64,000 nucleotides of DNA, taken from contig JASBSJ010000065.1 of the NCBI GenBank assembly GCA_030148985.1, positions 124,001-188,000 on the forward strand, given 5' to 3'. Positions within the stretch are counted from its first letter, which is position 1. Every line of letters starts with the position of its first letter. The position numbers were made by a program, and so were the translations under genes. The stretch is from Sphingopyxis sp. GTDB lineage: Bacteria > Pseudomonadota > Alphaproteobacteria > Sphingomonadales > Sphingomonadaceae. Shown here piece by piece: positions 18,127 through 27,524 of the stretch. The notes beneath the pieces are model-generated. The model searched no databases, was not told the DNA's origin, and saw nothing but the letters and a program-made list of their open reading frames with translations.

Positions 18127-19253
18127 TGCGCGGCCTCGCCTGCTGTGGCGAAACGCCGGTAAGGAAGGACCAGTCGGACGCAAAAGCCGTCGCTCAGGGT
18201 TTCGGTTTCCACTCGCCCGCGACCGCCGCCGAACAAAGCGACGCGGTCCCGAACGTTGTTCAGGCCGACCCCTGTGCCGTCGGGAACGATCCGGGCCGCG
18301 TCGGCGCCCATCGCGACGCGCCGGTCGGTGACGGTGATGGCGAGCAGGTCGCCCGTTCGTTTGACGTCGGTCTGGATATGGATCACGGCACGCGGAGCAG
18401 CGAGGCCATGTTTGACGGCATTTTCGGCGAGCGGCTGAAGGATGAGCGGGGGAATGGTGGCATCCCACGCATCGGGCGCGACGCTGAAGGCAAAGGTCAG
18501 GCGCTCGCCGAAGCGCAGCCGTTCGATGGTCAGATAGGATTCGGTGGTCGCGATTTCGTTCGCCAGACTGACGTCGCTTTCCGCGGCCCCCATCATCGTG
18601 GCGCGCATGAAATCGCTGAGACGGCAGATCATCGCGTCGGCGACGCGGTTTCCCCCGGTCGCGACGAGCGCGGCGATCGAATTGAGCGCGTTGAACAGGA
18701 AATGCGGATTGAGCTGGAGGCGCAGCGCCTGTGCTTCCGCCCGGCGCCGAGCGCCCAGCGCCTCGTCATGCCGCCGGGCCGCGACTTCGACCGAATGCCG
18801 GGCCTGAAGGAGCGTCAGGGCGAGCAGGCAGCACAGGAAATGCAGCGTGTAAACGTATATGCCGAAGCCGAACTGGCGATGCTCGGTCGGGACATGGACC
18901 CGCCAGTCGGGAAAGAGCATCGCCGCCGCGACGCGGACGGAGGCATAGTCGATCATTCCCTGCGCCACCGCCGCGCCAAAGGCGGCGGGGGCCAGCAGGA
19001 GCGCGATCGGGACGGGGCCGAAGTGGAGCAGCCGCCGCCGTAGCCGTTCGAGCGCCAGTGTCAGGAGCGGGGCGGTGAGCATCATCGGCAGACTGATGAC
19101 GATATTGCTGACCAGGGTCGAGCGCCCCCCGGCCCACATAATCAGGTCGATCGCCAGATAGCTTGCGATCCAGATGGCGAAGACCAACGGCTGCGCCGCG
19201 GCGGACACGTCGGCGCGCTTCGACATATGGGAATCGGCAAATGGCTGAATCAT
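18123..19253 (-). CDS. LytS-type sensor histidine kinase
   Basis: A 376-residue membrane kinase. Four hydrophobic segments lie in the first 155 residues (about 22-40, 48-68, 82-100, 130-150). A His_kinase (PF06580-type) domain follows with the phospho-acceptor His184 in LNPHFLFNALN, and then an HATPase region with LQPLAENAVKHGL and GTGVGLNNVRDRV. There is no large extracytoplasmic sensor domain, so it probably senses a membrane or small-molecule signal. It forms an operon with the LytTR regulator. Its promoter region (19304-19355) shares a roughly 50-bp block with that of the TonB receptor at 33260. Confidence 0.88.
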   Translation of the reverse strand: MIQPFADSHMSKRADVSAAAQPLVFAIWIASYLAIDLIMWAGGRSTLVSNIVISLPMMLTAPLLTLALERLRRRLLHFGPVPIALLLAPAAFGAAVAQGMIDYASVRVAAAMLFPDWRVHVPTEHRQFGFGIYVYTLHFLCCLLALTLLQARHSVEVAARRHDEALGARRRAEAQALRLQLNPHFLFNALNSIAALVATGGNRVADAMICRLSDFMRATMMGAAESDVSLANEIATTESYLTIERLRFGERLTFAFSVAPDAWDATIPPLILQPLAENAVKHGLAAPRAVIHIQTDVKRTGDLLAITVTDRRVAMGADAARIVPDGTGVGLNNVRDRVALFGGGRGRVETETLSDGFCVRLVLPYRRFATAGEAAQ

Positions 19254-19303
19254 GGTGCCCGTCGCTGTTCAATGATGGGCGGCGGTTTGGATTGCCGGCG
19301 CCG

Positions 19304-19355
19304 CAAAAGCCATGATGGCGACCTGATGGCCGGCTGATTTTCTGACGATATATCG
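19304..19355 (-). promoter_or_regulatory. Promoter block shared with TonB receptor gene at 33260
   Basis: About 52 bases, starting 51 bases upstream of the kinase start. They match 33317-33369 (57 bases upstream of the receptor start) at roughly three quarters of positions, including ATGATGGCG, CTGATG and TGACGAT-TATCG on the plus strand. Both precede minus-strand genes, so a common promoter or operator is likely. Confidence 0.5.
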
Positions 19356-19389
19356 CGTTCAAATCATGGTTCTTTTTTGAGAAGGCGCG

Positions 19390-19422
19390 ACCATTGATCG
19401 CGTGAATGCGCCATTAGTCGCG
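19390..19422. promoter_or_regulatory. LytTR-like direct repeats upstream of autotransporter
   Basis: ACCATTGATCGCG (19390-19402) and GCCATTAGTCGCG (19410-19422) are direct repeats 20 bp apart, about two helical turns. They lie 135 bases upstream of the autotransporter start and next to the divergent LytS/LytTR operon. Paired direct repeats with this phasing are typical of LytTR regulators. Confidence 0.5.
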
Positions 19423-19556
19423 GCGCCTATCCCGGCGATGGCGCCGGTCGGCCAATGCGCCGGGCGCCATGTGGACTCCCCGGTCGCGTGGTGATGCCGG
19501 AGCGTGCCGCGTGTGCGCTCCGGCAACCATTCAGGTCATTGAAAAGGTCCCCACCC

Positions 19557-22500
19557 GTGAAACTCACCCACCCCCGCATCGTCCGTCCCCGCGTCTCCCG
19601 CGCGCTTAGCCGCACGTCGTTGCTGGCGAGCGCCGCCGGCATGTCGATCATCCTGGCTTCGGCGGTGCAGGCGCAGACGGACGATGAGTTCATCTATCTG
19701 CCCGACGGCCAGACGCAGCAGGGCGATGTTGCGGTGCCGCGAGCGGATGGCAGGGTCGTGCTCGACATGAACGGCGGGCGGCTCGACCATGCGACGGGCG
19801 ACGTGAACCTGGGTGCGACGGCGAACAGCCCGGCGCTCTTCACCGGCGACCTGATCATGGAGGACGGCGTCGATCAGCTGTGGCTTCGCGCGCAAGGCAC
19901 GACGACCGAGACGGTGTTCGAGGGCACGGCGCAGCTCGCCGATGGCCGCACCTTTGGCGCGGTTGGCTACGAGGCGTCGGGTAATGATTCGATCCTGACG
20001 CTCACCGCGCCGGGCGTGGGCGTGAACAACGAGATGGAACAAACGCTCAACCTGGGCGGAGACGGCACGATTTATGTCGATGCGGTGGTCAATACGACCG
20101 CCGCAGAAGGCCGGTCGGCGATCGTCGTTCGCGACGTTTCGACCTCGCGCGGGTTGGGCGAGGGTGGCGACGGTAAGATCGACCTCGTCATTCGCGCGAA
20201 CCAGAACGGACGGGCAAACAATGGCGTAAACGAGCTTGTCGATGCGCGCGCCGCCGACAGCGTCCGGGTGGCGGGCAATGTCACGCTCAGCACCACCAGC
20301 GGAACCGCGCTCAATGCCGGCGAAGCAGAAACCTTCGTCGAGGCGGGTGCAACCGTGCAGATTCGCGAAACCTCGCTTCCCACTATCAATGGATCGGCGG
20401 CGATCCGCACGACCAGTTCGGTCGATAATCTTGGCACCATCTCTGGCATCAACACGCGCGCCGCGGGCGGAACCAACGCGAACGCGATCAATGCGACCGA
20501 CGCGACGATCGTCAATCGGCGCAACGGCGGCCAGGTCGGCAAGATCCAGGCGTCGGGCGATGCGATTCTGGCGCAGGGCAACACGCTGATCGTCAACGAC
20601 GGAGAAATTTCCAGCCTGTTCGGCGCAGCGGTGCGGTCGCAGGGCTCAAGTCCGACCACGGTGCTTCGCAACGGCGCGCAGGGCCTGATCCGGGTCGGCA
20701 GCGCTTTCGAGAGCACCGGCACCAGCACCACCGCCTATCAGGGAAGCACCGGCACGGACGTCGTCGTCAACGAAGGGACGATCGTTGGCGATATCGACCT
20801 GGGGCAGGGGAACGACATCTATCTTGCGAAGGGCAACGGCACCGTTACCGGCGCGATCAATGGTGGCGGTGGGGCGCATGACGCCTATGGTCGGTCCTAT
20901 TCGGCAAACGCAAACGTCACCCTTGCCAACAACACGCTCAACATCGACGGCCGCAGCGGGTTCGAGATGCACGGCATCGAGGCCTCCGGTGCCGACACGG
21001 TCGTGACCGTCACCGCCGAAGGCGCGCTGTCGAACGGCATCCAGATGATCGGCGACGGAACGGTCGTCAACGACGCCGACATCGCGTCGGGCGCCAGCTA
21101 TGGCGCCTATTTGCGGGGTATCGCGAATATTCCGGGCGGCGGCACTTTTGTGAATCGCGGCGACATCAATTCGAGCAACTATGCGCTCTTCGGTCAGGGT
21201 TTCAGCGGAACGATCCGCAACGAAGGATCGATGACCGGAAGCCTGGGTGTCAGGCTTGAAAGCGGGTCGACCGACGGCGATATGCTGGATTTCGTCAACT
21301 CGGGGCTTATTTCCGCCACGTCGCAAAATAGCTCGGCCTTTTTTGCGGCTTTCTCGTCAGAAGATCATCTTGCGCGGATCACGAACAGCGCAGGCGGGCG
21401 GATCGCGCAGACAACCCCCGGCTCGAATGCCGACAGCGATTTCGGCATGACCGTGCGGTCGCTGGGCCGCGTCGAACTGGACAATGCGGGCGAGATTTCG
21501 GCTGGCAGCCGTATCGACGGCGGCGTCAGAATCGAAGCGGCATCGATCGATATCGACAACAGCGGCACGATCGACGGCAGCGGCGCAGGCGGCAGCGGCC
21601 TGACGGTCATCGCCAAAGGCAGCACATTGAGCGGCGATCCCGAAACCGTCGCATCGGTGCGCAACAGCGGTACGATCCGCGCCAATGGCGGCGGCGCGGA
21701 TATCGATGGCGGCACGGCACTCGCTTATGGCTTCGGCGCGCAGATCGATGGCGATAATGCGATCGTCGAGCTGGAGAATGACGGTACGATCGAATCGACC
21801 GGCGCAGATTCGGTTGCCGTGTTCGTTCAAGCCAATAATCCCGATGGCGCGGGGCGCTCGTTCTTCCGCACGACCAACAGCGGCACGATCCGCGGCAGCG
21901 GCGCCGACACGGTGTTCGCGGAAAATGATATTGTCCGCCGCACCGCGATGGAGATCCCGGACGCCATCAACAACACCGACGATGAACGGGTGGTCGCCAG
22001 CGCGATCCAGACCTTTGGCACCACCGATGACATCGTCAACGAAGGCAATATCATCGGCAATGTCGACCTGGCCGATGGCGACGACCGCTTCGAGAATCGC
22101 GGCACGGTCGAGGGCGATGTGCGGATGGGCGAGGGCGACGACGCCTATGTCTTCGCGCTCGGCGGAACGCTGACCGGGACGGCCTTCGGCGGCGACGGCA
22201 CCGATACGCTGCTGATCGATGGCAGCGGCAGCGAAAATGGCCGGCTCGACGCTGCCAAATATCGTCAGTTCGAGCGGATCGAGGGTCTCGCGGGCGTGCC
22301 GCAGGGCACCGGAATCCTGTCGGTCGTCGGCGATTTCGATGTGGCTTCCGTCGGCCTTGCCAATATTTCGATCCAAGTCGACGCAGGTGATACGGTGCGC
22401 AGCGAAGGCCAATATACCTTCACCGGCAGCACCGGGTCCGAACGCATCACCAATAATGGCACCATCTCGGGCAGCGTCGATCTGGGCGCGGGTGACGACA

Positions 22501-25421
22501 TTGTCGTCAATTCGGGCACGATCAGGGGCGACGTGCTGCTGGGCGCGGGCAACGACCGCTATGTTGCGCGCGCGGGCAGCGTGATCGACGGGCTGCTCGA
22601 TGGCGGGCAGGGCATCGACACGTTCGAATTCCTGCTGGCCGGCGACACGGGCAATTTGCCGAGCGGGCTGACCGGGTTCGAATCCTATGCCGCGCGCGGA
22701 CAGGGAACGATCAACGTCACGCTCGACCAGGATATCGACACGATCGAACTGCTCGACGGCGCGAACCTGACCCTGAACGACGGCACCGGCACGATCCAGA
22801 ATATCGTCGGCGACGACAGCAACAATGCCGTGACCGTGACGGGCACGCTGGCGGGCGGCGTCAATCTTGGCGGCGGTGACGACACGCTGAACCTGACGCT
22901 GGCGGGGGTATTGTCGGGCGCGCTCGATGGCGGGGCGGGGAACGACACGCTCAATCTGACGCTCACCAACGCATCGACGATCAACGGTATGAACGGGTTC
23001 GAGGTCGCCAACATCTCGGGCGAGGCCCAGCTGACGCTCGGCAATCTGGGCGCCGGACAGACGGTCAATTTCGACGGATCGGACAATGAGCTGATCATCG
23101 CCTCCGGCGCGGCGTTCGACGGAACGGTCAATGGCGGCGAGGGCCGCGACCTGCTCCGCATCCAGTCGGGCGACGACGAAAGCCGCACAGTCATCGCCGC
23201 GCAGATCCAGAGTTTCGAGGATCTGGAGCTGGAGGGGCCGGGCACGCTGGCGCTGCTCGGCGGCGCTTATAGTTTCCAGACCGTCGGCATCGATGGCGCG
23301 CTCGAACTTGGCGCGGGCAGCAGCCTGACGTCGGCAGGGGGTGTAACCTTCGGGTCCGGCGACAATCGCTTCCTTCTCGCCAGCGGTGCGACCGTGACCG
23401 GCGGGGTCGACGGCGGCGACGGCGACGACCTGCTCCAGCTCAATCAGGGCGAAGGCACGGTGCGCACGCTGTCGTCGGTCGGCGCGACCAGTTTCGAGCG
23501 GCTCGAAAGCTCGGGCGCCGGCGAACTGCGCATCGACCTCGACTCGACCTTTGACTCGGTGTCGATCGACGGCGGGCTGACGACGATCGTCGCGGGCACG
23601 ACGCTGACTGCGCCGGTCATCGGCGGTGCCGGCAACGACACGCTCGCGGTGCTGGGCTCGCTTGTCGGCAACGTCGATCTGGGTGCAGGCGACGACCGTC
23701 TGATCCTCGCCAATTTTGATCCGGCCAACAGCTATTCGGGCGGGGCGGGGAGCGATACGATCGAGCTTCGCACGACGTCGACCTATGAGAACCCGCTCGC
23801 ATTCAGCGGCGACGAAGTGTCCGACTTCGAACGGCTCGCGGTCAGTGGCGGCGTGGTGTCGCTCACCGACGATACGAGCTGGGAGGGTATTTCGATCACC
23901 GGCGGCCGCCTGATCGGTCAGGCGGGGACGACGATCACCTCGTCGTCGGCAATCCTTGTCGGCGCGGGCGCGACCTTCGGGTCGGCGGGCACCGTCAATG
24001 CCGATATCGATGTGCGCGGCACGCTGTCGCCCGGCGCGTCGCCCGGCACGATGACGGTAAATGGCGATGTGATGTTCCGCACCGGATCGAACCTGCTCCT
24101 TGAACTGACGCCGACGGTCAGCGACCTCTTGAACATTTCGGGGACGATGACGATCGAACAGGGCGCGGCGGTCGACATCACCGGGGTGCTGCAAGGGGCG
24201 CCGGGCGAGCTGCTCGACCTTGTCGTGGCCGAAGGCGGGATCGAGGGACGCTTCACCACGATCAACAAGTCCTCCACGATCTTTGGCTTCGTCGTCCAGA
24301 ACGGCAATCGCCTGCAAATCCGCAGCGAGTTCGAAAATGACGCCGATTATCCGTCGAACGTGCGGACCAGCATCGATTATTCGAACCAGGTGCTGCGCGG
24401 CGGTTATGGCGTGCAGGCCTATACCGACGCGCTGAACGTGCTGACCGATGCCGAGGGCCAGGCGAACCAGACTGCCTTTGCACAGCTCACGGGTGAAGCC
24501 TATGCCTCCGCGCTCCATATCGGTGCCGACGCGGCGCTGACGCTGTCGGCGAGCACGCGCCAGATGGTCGCCTTTGCGCCGAAGCGCGATGGACTGTTCC
24601 TGTTCGGGCAGGCGGCGATGGGCGACGGCAAGCTGCGCGGAAGCGCGCGGACCGGCGCATCGGGCGGACACAGCAGCACCGACGGCGTCTATGGCGGCAT
24701 CGGCTATGGTTTCGATGAAAACAGCCAGGCCGGCCTGTTCATCGGCTCGCTCGACACGCGGCAGAGCCTGGGTGCGCTGGGCGCCAAGACAAAGGCCGAC
24801 GGCTTCGCGATCGGCGCCTATGCCAATGCGCGGCTTGGCGGGTTGGGGATGCACGCGATGATTGCGCGCGTCGGTTCGGATGCGACGACGACCCGCTCGC
24901 TGCTCGCCGCGCCCTCGTCCGCCGCGGTCGGCCGTTACGATCTCGACAGCTGGGTTGCCGACCTGACCGTCGATTATGGCGTGGCGCTGGGCGACATTCG
25001 GTTCGCGCCGCGCGTGGGCCTGACTTATGTTGATACCAAGCGCGATACGGTGGTCGAAAGCGGCGCGGGTGCCTTTGCCCTGTCGATCGACGAAAAGCGT
25101 ATGCGCGGCCTTTACGGCGACGTTGCGTTGCAGCTCTCGTCGATCATGGATGCGGGCGGCACGGCTTTTACGCCCTACATCGAGATGGGCTATCGCTTCG
25201 CGCTCGACGGCATGTCGGCCAGTGCGACCGGCGGCTTCACGGGCGCGCCGGGCGCGGGGATGCGCGTCGACGGCGCGCGGCTCGACCGCAGCGCGGCCAA
25301 TCTTGCCGCGGGCGCGTCGATCGATCTGGCGCCGTCGGTGCGGGTCAATGTCGGCTATAGCCGCGACCTTGCGAACAATGATCGCGGAACCTTCTCCGGC
25401 GGCCTGTCGATCCGGTTCTGA
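19557..25421 (+). CDS. Giant autotransporter adhesin (type Va secretion)
   Basis: About 1954 residues from a GTG at 19557 with AAAAGG upstream; the longer ATG at 19455 would bury the signal peptide. The extended signal peptide ends near ASAVQAQ. The passenger (about 45-1660) is a beta-helix-like array of Asn/Gly/Thr-rich repeats (NSGTI, NEGTI, NNGTI). A central section (about 900-1400) holds many DLGAGDD and GGAGNDTL units resembling calcium-binding RTX nonapeptides. The last 280 residues form an autotransporter beta-barrel (GLFLFGQAAMGDG to GTFSGGLSIRF, terminal Phe). It likely displays an adhesive or biofilm surface fibre. The LytTR system lies just upstream, divergent. Confidence 0.88.
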   Translation: MKLTHPRIVRPRVSRALSRTSLLASAAGMSIILASAVQAQTDDEFIYLPDGQTQQGDVAVPRADGRVVLDMNGGRLDHATGDVNLGATANSPALFTGDLIMEDGVDQLWLRAQGTTTETVFEGTAQLADGRTFGAVGYEASGNDSILTLTAPGVGVNNEMEQTLNLGGDGTIYVDAVVNTTAAEGRSAIVVRDVSTSRGLGEGGDGKIDLVIRANQNGRANNGVNELVDARAADSVRVAGNVTLSTTSGTALNAGEAETFVEAGATVQIRETSLPTINGSAAIRTTSSVDNLGTISGINTRAAGGTNANAINATDATIVNRRNGGQVGKIQASGDAILAQGNTLIVNDGEISSLFGAAVRSQGSSPTTVLRNGAQGLIRVGSAFESTGTSTTAYQGSTGTDVVVNEGTIVGDIDLGQGNDIYLAKGNGTVTGAINGGGGAHDAYGRSYSANANVTLANNTLNIDGRSGFEMHGIEASGADTVVTVTAEGALSNGIQMIGDGTVVNDADIASGASYGAYLRGIANIPGGGTFVNRGDINSSNYALFGQGFSGTIRNEGSMTGSLGVRLESGSTDGDMLDFVNSGLISATSQNSSAFFAAFSSEDHLARITNSAGGRIAQTTPGSNADSDFGMTVRSLGRVELDNAGEISAGSRIDGGVRIEAASIDIDNSGTIDGSGAGGSGLTVIAKGSTLSGDPETVASVRNSGTIRANGGGADIDGGTALAYGFGAQIDGDNAIVELENDGTIESTGADSVAVFVQANNPDGAGRSFFRTTNSGTIRGSGADTVFAENDIVRRTAMEIPDAINNTDDERVVASAIQTFGTTDDIVNEGNIIGNVDLADGDDRFENRGTVEGDVRMGEGDDAYVFALGGTLTGTAFGGDGTDTLLIDGSGSENGRLDAAKYRQFERIEGLAGVPQGTGILSVVGDFDVASVGLANISIQVDAGDTVRSEGQYTFTGSTGSERITNNGTISGSVDLGAGDDIVVNSGTIRGDVLLGAGNDRYVARAGSVIDGLLDGGQGIDTFEFLLAGDTGNLPSGLTGFESYAARGQGTINVTLDQDIDTIELLDGANLTLNDGTGTIQNIVGDDSNNAVTVTGTLAGGVNLGGGDDTLNLTLAGVLSGALDGGAGNDTLNLTLTNASTINGMNGFEVANISGEAQLTLGNLGAGQTVNFDGSDNELIIASGAAFDGTVNGGEGRDLLRIQSGDDESRTVIAAQIQSFEDLELEGPGTLALLGGAYSFQTVGIDGALELGAGSSLTSAGGVTFGSGDNRFLLASGATVTGGVDGGDGDDLLQLNQGEGTVRTLSSVGATSFERLESSGAGELRIDLDSTFDSVSIDGGLTTIVAGTTLTAPVIGGAGNDTLAVLGSLVGNVDLGAGDDRLILANFDPANSYSGGAGSDTIELRTTSTYENPLAFSGDEVSDFERLAVSGGVVSLTDDTSWEGISITGGRLIGQAGTTITSSSAILVGAGATFGSAGTVNADIDVRGTLSPGASPGTMTVNGDVMFRTGSNLLLELTPTVSDLLNISGTMTIEQGAAVDITGVLQGAPGELLDLVVAEGGIEGRFTTINKSSTIFGFVVQNGNRLQIRSEFENDADYPSNVRTSIDYSNQVLRGGYGVQAYTDALNVLTDAEGQANQTAFAQLTGEAYASALHIGADAALTLSASTRQMVAFAPKRDGLFLFGQAAMGDGKLRGSARTGASGGHSSTDGVYGGIGYGFDENSQAGLFIGSLDTRQSLGALGAKTKADGFAIGAYANARLGGLGMHAMIARVGSDATTTRSLLAAPSSAAVGRYDLDSWVADLTVDYGVALGDIRFAPRVGLTYVDTKRDTVVESGAGAFALSIDEKRMRGLYGDVALQLSSIMDAGGTAFTPYIEMGYRFALDGMSASATGGFTGAPGAGMRVDGARLDRSAANLAAGASIDLAPSVRVNVGYSRDLANNDRGTFSGGLSIRF

Positions 25422-25470
25422 TCACCCTTTTCCGTCGCCGGCGCGTCTGGTTCGACGTCCCGGCCCTTGA

Positions 25471-25506
25471 CCCCGGTCGCACCCAGGTGCGGCCGGGGCT
25501 TCTTTG
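25471..25506 (+). terminator. Rho-independent terminator of the autotransporter
   Basis: The stem CCCCGGTCGCAC/GTGCGGCCGGGG around CCAG is followed by CTTCTTT, 50 bases after the autotransporter stop. Confidence 0.75.
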
Positions 25507-25652
25507 TTCGCCCGCTCGTCGCATCGTTCCGCCGTTCGTCGCGCACGTGCTTATGTCGCGCGGCCGGGCAGGGCAGGCGAGACCCGTCCGGCGTGACTGG
25601 TAGGGCTTGATGTACCGCCGTCCGCTGATCCCGATCATCAGAGGAGATAGCA

Positions 25653-25964
25653 ATGAAACCTGTATTCTGGGCAGTTCTGCCCGCACTTGCCCTTGTCGCA
25701 CCCGCTTCGGCTGCGACCCCCACCGACGAGCAACCGGCGACGGCCGCGGCGCCCGAGCAAGTCGACCCGCCCAAGGCGTGCAAGAAGAAAAAGAAGGGCT
25801 TGGGCGGACTGCTGCGGGCGGCGCGCAGTTCGGGCCTAGTCAGCGTTGTCGCGGGCAAGGCGGGCACGGGCGGTGCGCTTGTCAATTCGGCCGCGAACAC
25901 CGCGATCGACGTCGCCGATGCCACCAATCGCATGGCTCCGCCGGCAGAGAAACCGAAATGCTGA
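25653..25964 (+). CDS. Small exported protein, unknown function
   Basis: A 103-residue protein with a clear signal peptide (MKPVFWAVLPALALVAPASA) and an AGAGGAGA ribosome-binding site. The mature part has a Pro/Ala-rich start, a lysine cluster (CKKKKKG) and a Gly/Ala-rich segment (LVSVVAGKAGTGGALVNSAA) that could insert in or lie along a membrane. Cys43 and the final Cys103 could form a disulfide. It is the first gene of a four-gene operon of exported proteins and overlaps the next gene by seven bases. No domain is recognised. Confidence 0.7.
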   Translation: MKPVFWAVLPALALVAPASAATPTDEQPATAAAPEQVDPPKACKKKKKGLGGLLRAARSSGLVSVVAGKAGTGGALVNSAANTAIDVADATNRMAPPAEKPKC

Positions 25965-26416
25965 AGCCATCCAAGGCCCTGTTGATCGTAGGCGGCGTTC
26001 TGTTGCTGGCCGGGTGCAGCACGGCCAAGAACGATGACCCGAGCGAGCGATCGACGCTGAGCGCGAGCGGTGAACCGCTGCGCGCAGGCCTGTACCGCGT
26101 CGTCCAGACCGGCGACGTCGATCATCAAGATGAACGGTGCATCGGCGCGGAAGATGTGGCGGCGGGACGCTTTGCGGTGCCGGGGACGATCGAAGACGGC
26201 TGGACGGTCGACACCAACCGGATGTCGGGCGGCACGATCGAGGTGGCGGCGCGGCATCCGTCGGGCAGCCGCCTCCATATCGGTGGCACCTTCCAGAAGG
26301 AATCCTTTGACGTCGAGGGCATAATGGAAATGAAGCTGAACGGCGAAACGCACGTCATTCGTACGCGGCAGGTGGGGGCGTTCGCGTCGCCGGCCTGCCC
26401 CGCCGAGGCGGCCTGA
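25958..26416 (+). CDS. Lipoprotein, DUF3617-like
   Basis: A 152-residue lipoprotein. MLKPSKALLIVGGVLLLAGC carries a lipobox (LLAGC) with the lipid-anchored Cys20. The mature part (LRAGLYRVVQTGDV near the start, a single Cys at DERCIG, then EMKLNGETHVIRTRQVG) matches the pattern of DUF3617 proteins, in which a conserved Gly-Leu-Tyr/Trp opening and a beta-rich body are found. The ATG overlaps the stop of the previous gene (ATGCTGA), so translation is coupled. The family has no established function. Confidence 0.65.
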   Translation: MLKPSKALLIVGGVLLLAGCSTAKNDDPSERSTLSASGEPLRAGLYRVVQTGDVDHQDERCIGAEDVAAGRFAVPGTIEDGWTVDTNRMSGGTIEVAARHPSGSRLHIGGTFQKESFDVEGIMEMKLNGETHVIRTRQVGAFASPACPAEAA

Positions 26417-26435
26417 CGGAACGGGTATCGCGGCG

Positions 26436-27509
26436 ATGCTGATAAGCCGGTACGGTCTTGTGGCCACCGCCGTTTCGTTTGCGCTGGTGCCGGCGAGTGC
26501 GATGGCGCGCGCGTGCGACGACCCGCTCCAGTCGGCGGCAGAAGCAGTGTCGCAGCTGCCCGGCGACGTGCCGTATCAGGTACCGGACGAGCTTCAGGCG
26601 CTATATGACGAAGCATCGGAGCTGGCTGAAGGCGACCCCGAGGAATGCCTGGCGGTCGTGCGGCGGATGAATGCGTTGATGGCACGCCACAGCGGAGGCG
26701 GCGGCGCGGTGGTCCCCGTCGAGGTCGAGGAACCGGCCGACGCGGGAGACCCCGACGCGATCCTGGCGGATTTGCACCTCGACGACGCGGAACGGCTGCG
26801 TTGGCGGATCGAACGCGCGTCGGACGATGAGGGCGAGCAGTTGCAGGCGGTTGGCGACTATCGCGACGCCACGCGGCACTATGCGGGTGCGATGCGCGCC
26901 TTTGCGGTGTCGCGTCGGAGCGCGCCGGCGGAGCTGGCCGAGATCGAGACCGCCGTCGCAGAGATCGACACGCTGACGAGGGAGTTCGAACAGATCGTCG
27001 TCGTGAATGCCCCCGACGATGTGATGCACGCCCGGCTGGAGGATGCGGTGCGCCGCGTGGTCGAGGCGCGGCGCGCTCTCGAACGCGCGTGGCAGCGCTA
27101 TCACGCCCGTGAGGCCGCCAAAGCCGATGATTATATCGCGCCGCTGGGCTCGCCGGGGTTTCGGCCGGCGCCGCTGGTCGATGATTTCATCGCGCCGCTG
27201 GGTGATGCCGAAACGCGTAGCGCGCAGATCCGGCTGCGCGATGCCGAACGCGCGCTGAAACAGGTCCGCAACAGCTGGGATCCGCATGTTCATCGAACCG
27301 ACTGGACGTTCCTCGACATGCGCGAGGGGTATAAGCAGGCGTATAAGGACGAATATGAGCGGTTCGCCGACGAGCTGAAGGCCTTTGACGCGACACTCGA
27401 CGCCTATATGCCGGGTCGCGTCGCCGACTTCACGCGCCGCCGCGTCGATCTGTCGGAACGGCACGAGCGGCGGCTCGACGCGATTTTCGAGCGCTATGCC
27501 ATTCGCTGA
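26436..27509 (+). CDS. Exported coiled-coil protein with a short tandem repeat
   Basis: A 357-residue protein with signal peptide MLISRYGLVATAVSFALVPASAMA and a largely helical mature region. Long charged heptad-like stretches (about 120-225 and 270-355) predict coiled coils. A short motif occurs twice about 21 residues apart (DDYIAPLGS and DDFIAPLGD, near 228 and 249), like a docking element. It follows the lipoprotein by 19 bases and precedes the next gene by 15, so it is part of the same operon. No known domain is recognised. It may be the scaffold of a periplasmic complex formed by the operon products (inference). Confidence 0.65.
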   Translation: MLISRYGLVATAVSFALVPASAMARACDDPLQSAAEAVSQLPGDVPYQVPDELQALYDEASELAEGDPEECLAVVRRMNALMARHSGGGGAVVPVEVEEPADAGDPDAILADLHLDDAERLRWRIERASDDEGEQLQAVGDYRDATRHYAGAMRAFAVSRRSAPAELAEIETAVAEIDTLTREFEQIVVVNAPDDVMHARLEDAVRRVVEARRALERAWQRYHAREAAKADDYIAPLGSPGFRPAPLVDDFIAPLGDAETRSAQIRLRDAERALKQVRNSWDPHVHRTDWTFLDMREGYKQAYKDEYERFADELKAFDATLDAYMPGRVADFTRRRVDLSERHERRLDAIFERYAIR

Positions 27510-27524
27510 ACTTCCGAGGATTCC

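Noticed and set aside
21357-24854. A 1165-codon open frame on the strand opposite the autotransporter
   Set aside because: It is the codon-bias shadow of the repetitive GC-rich autotransporter gene, with no signal, domain or start site.
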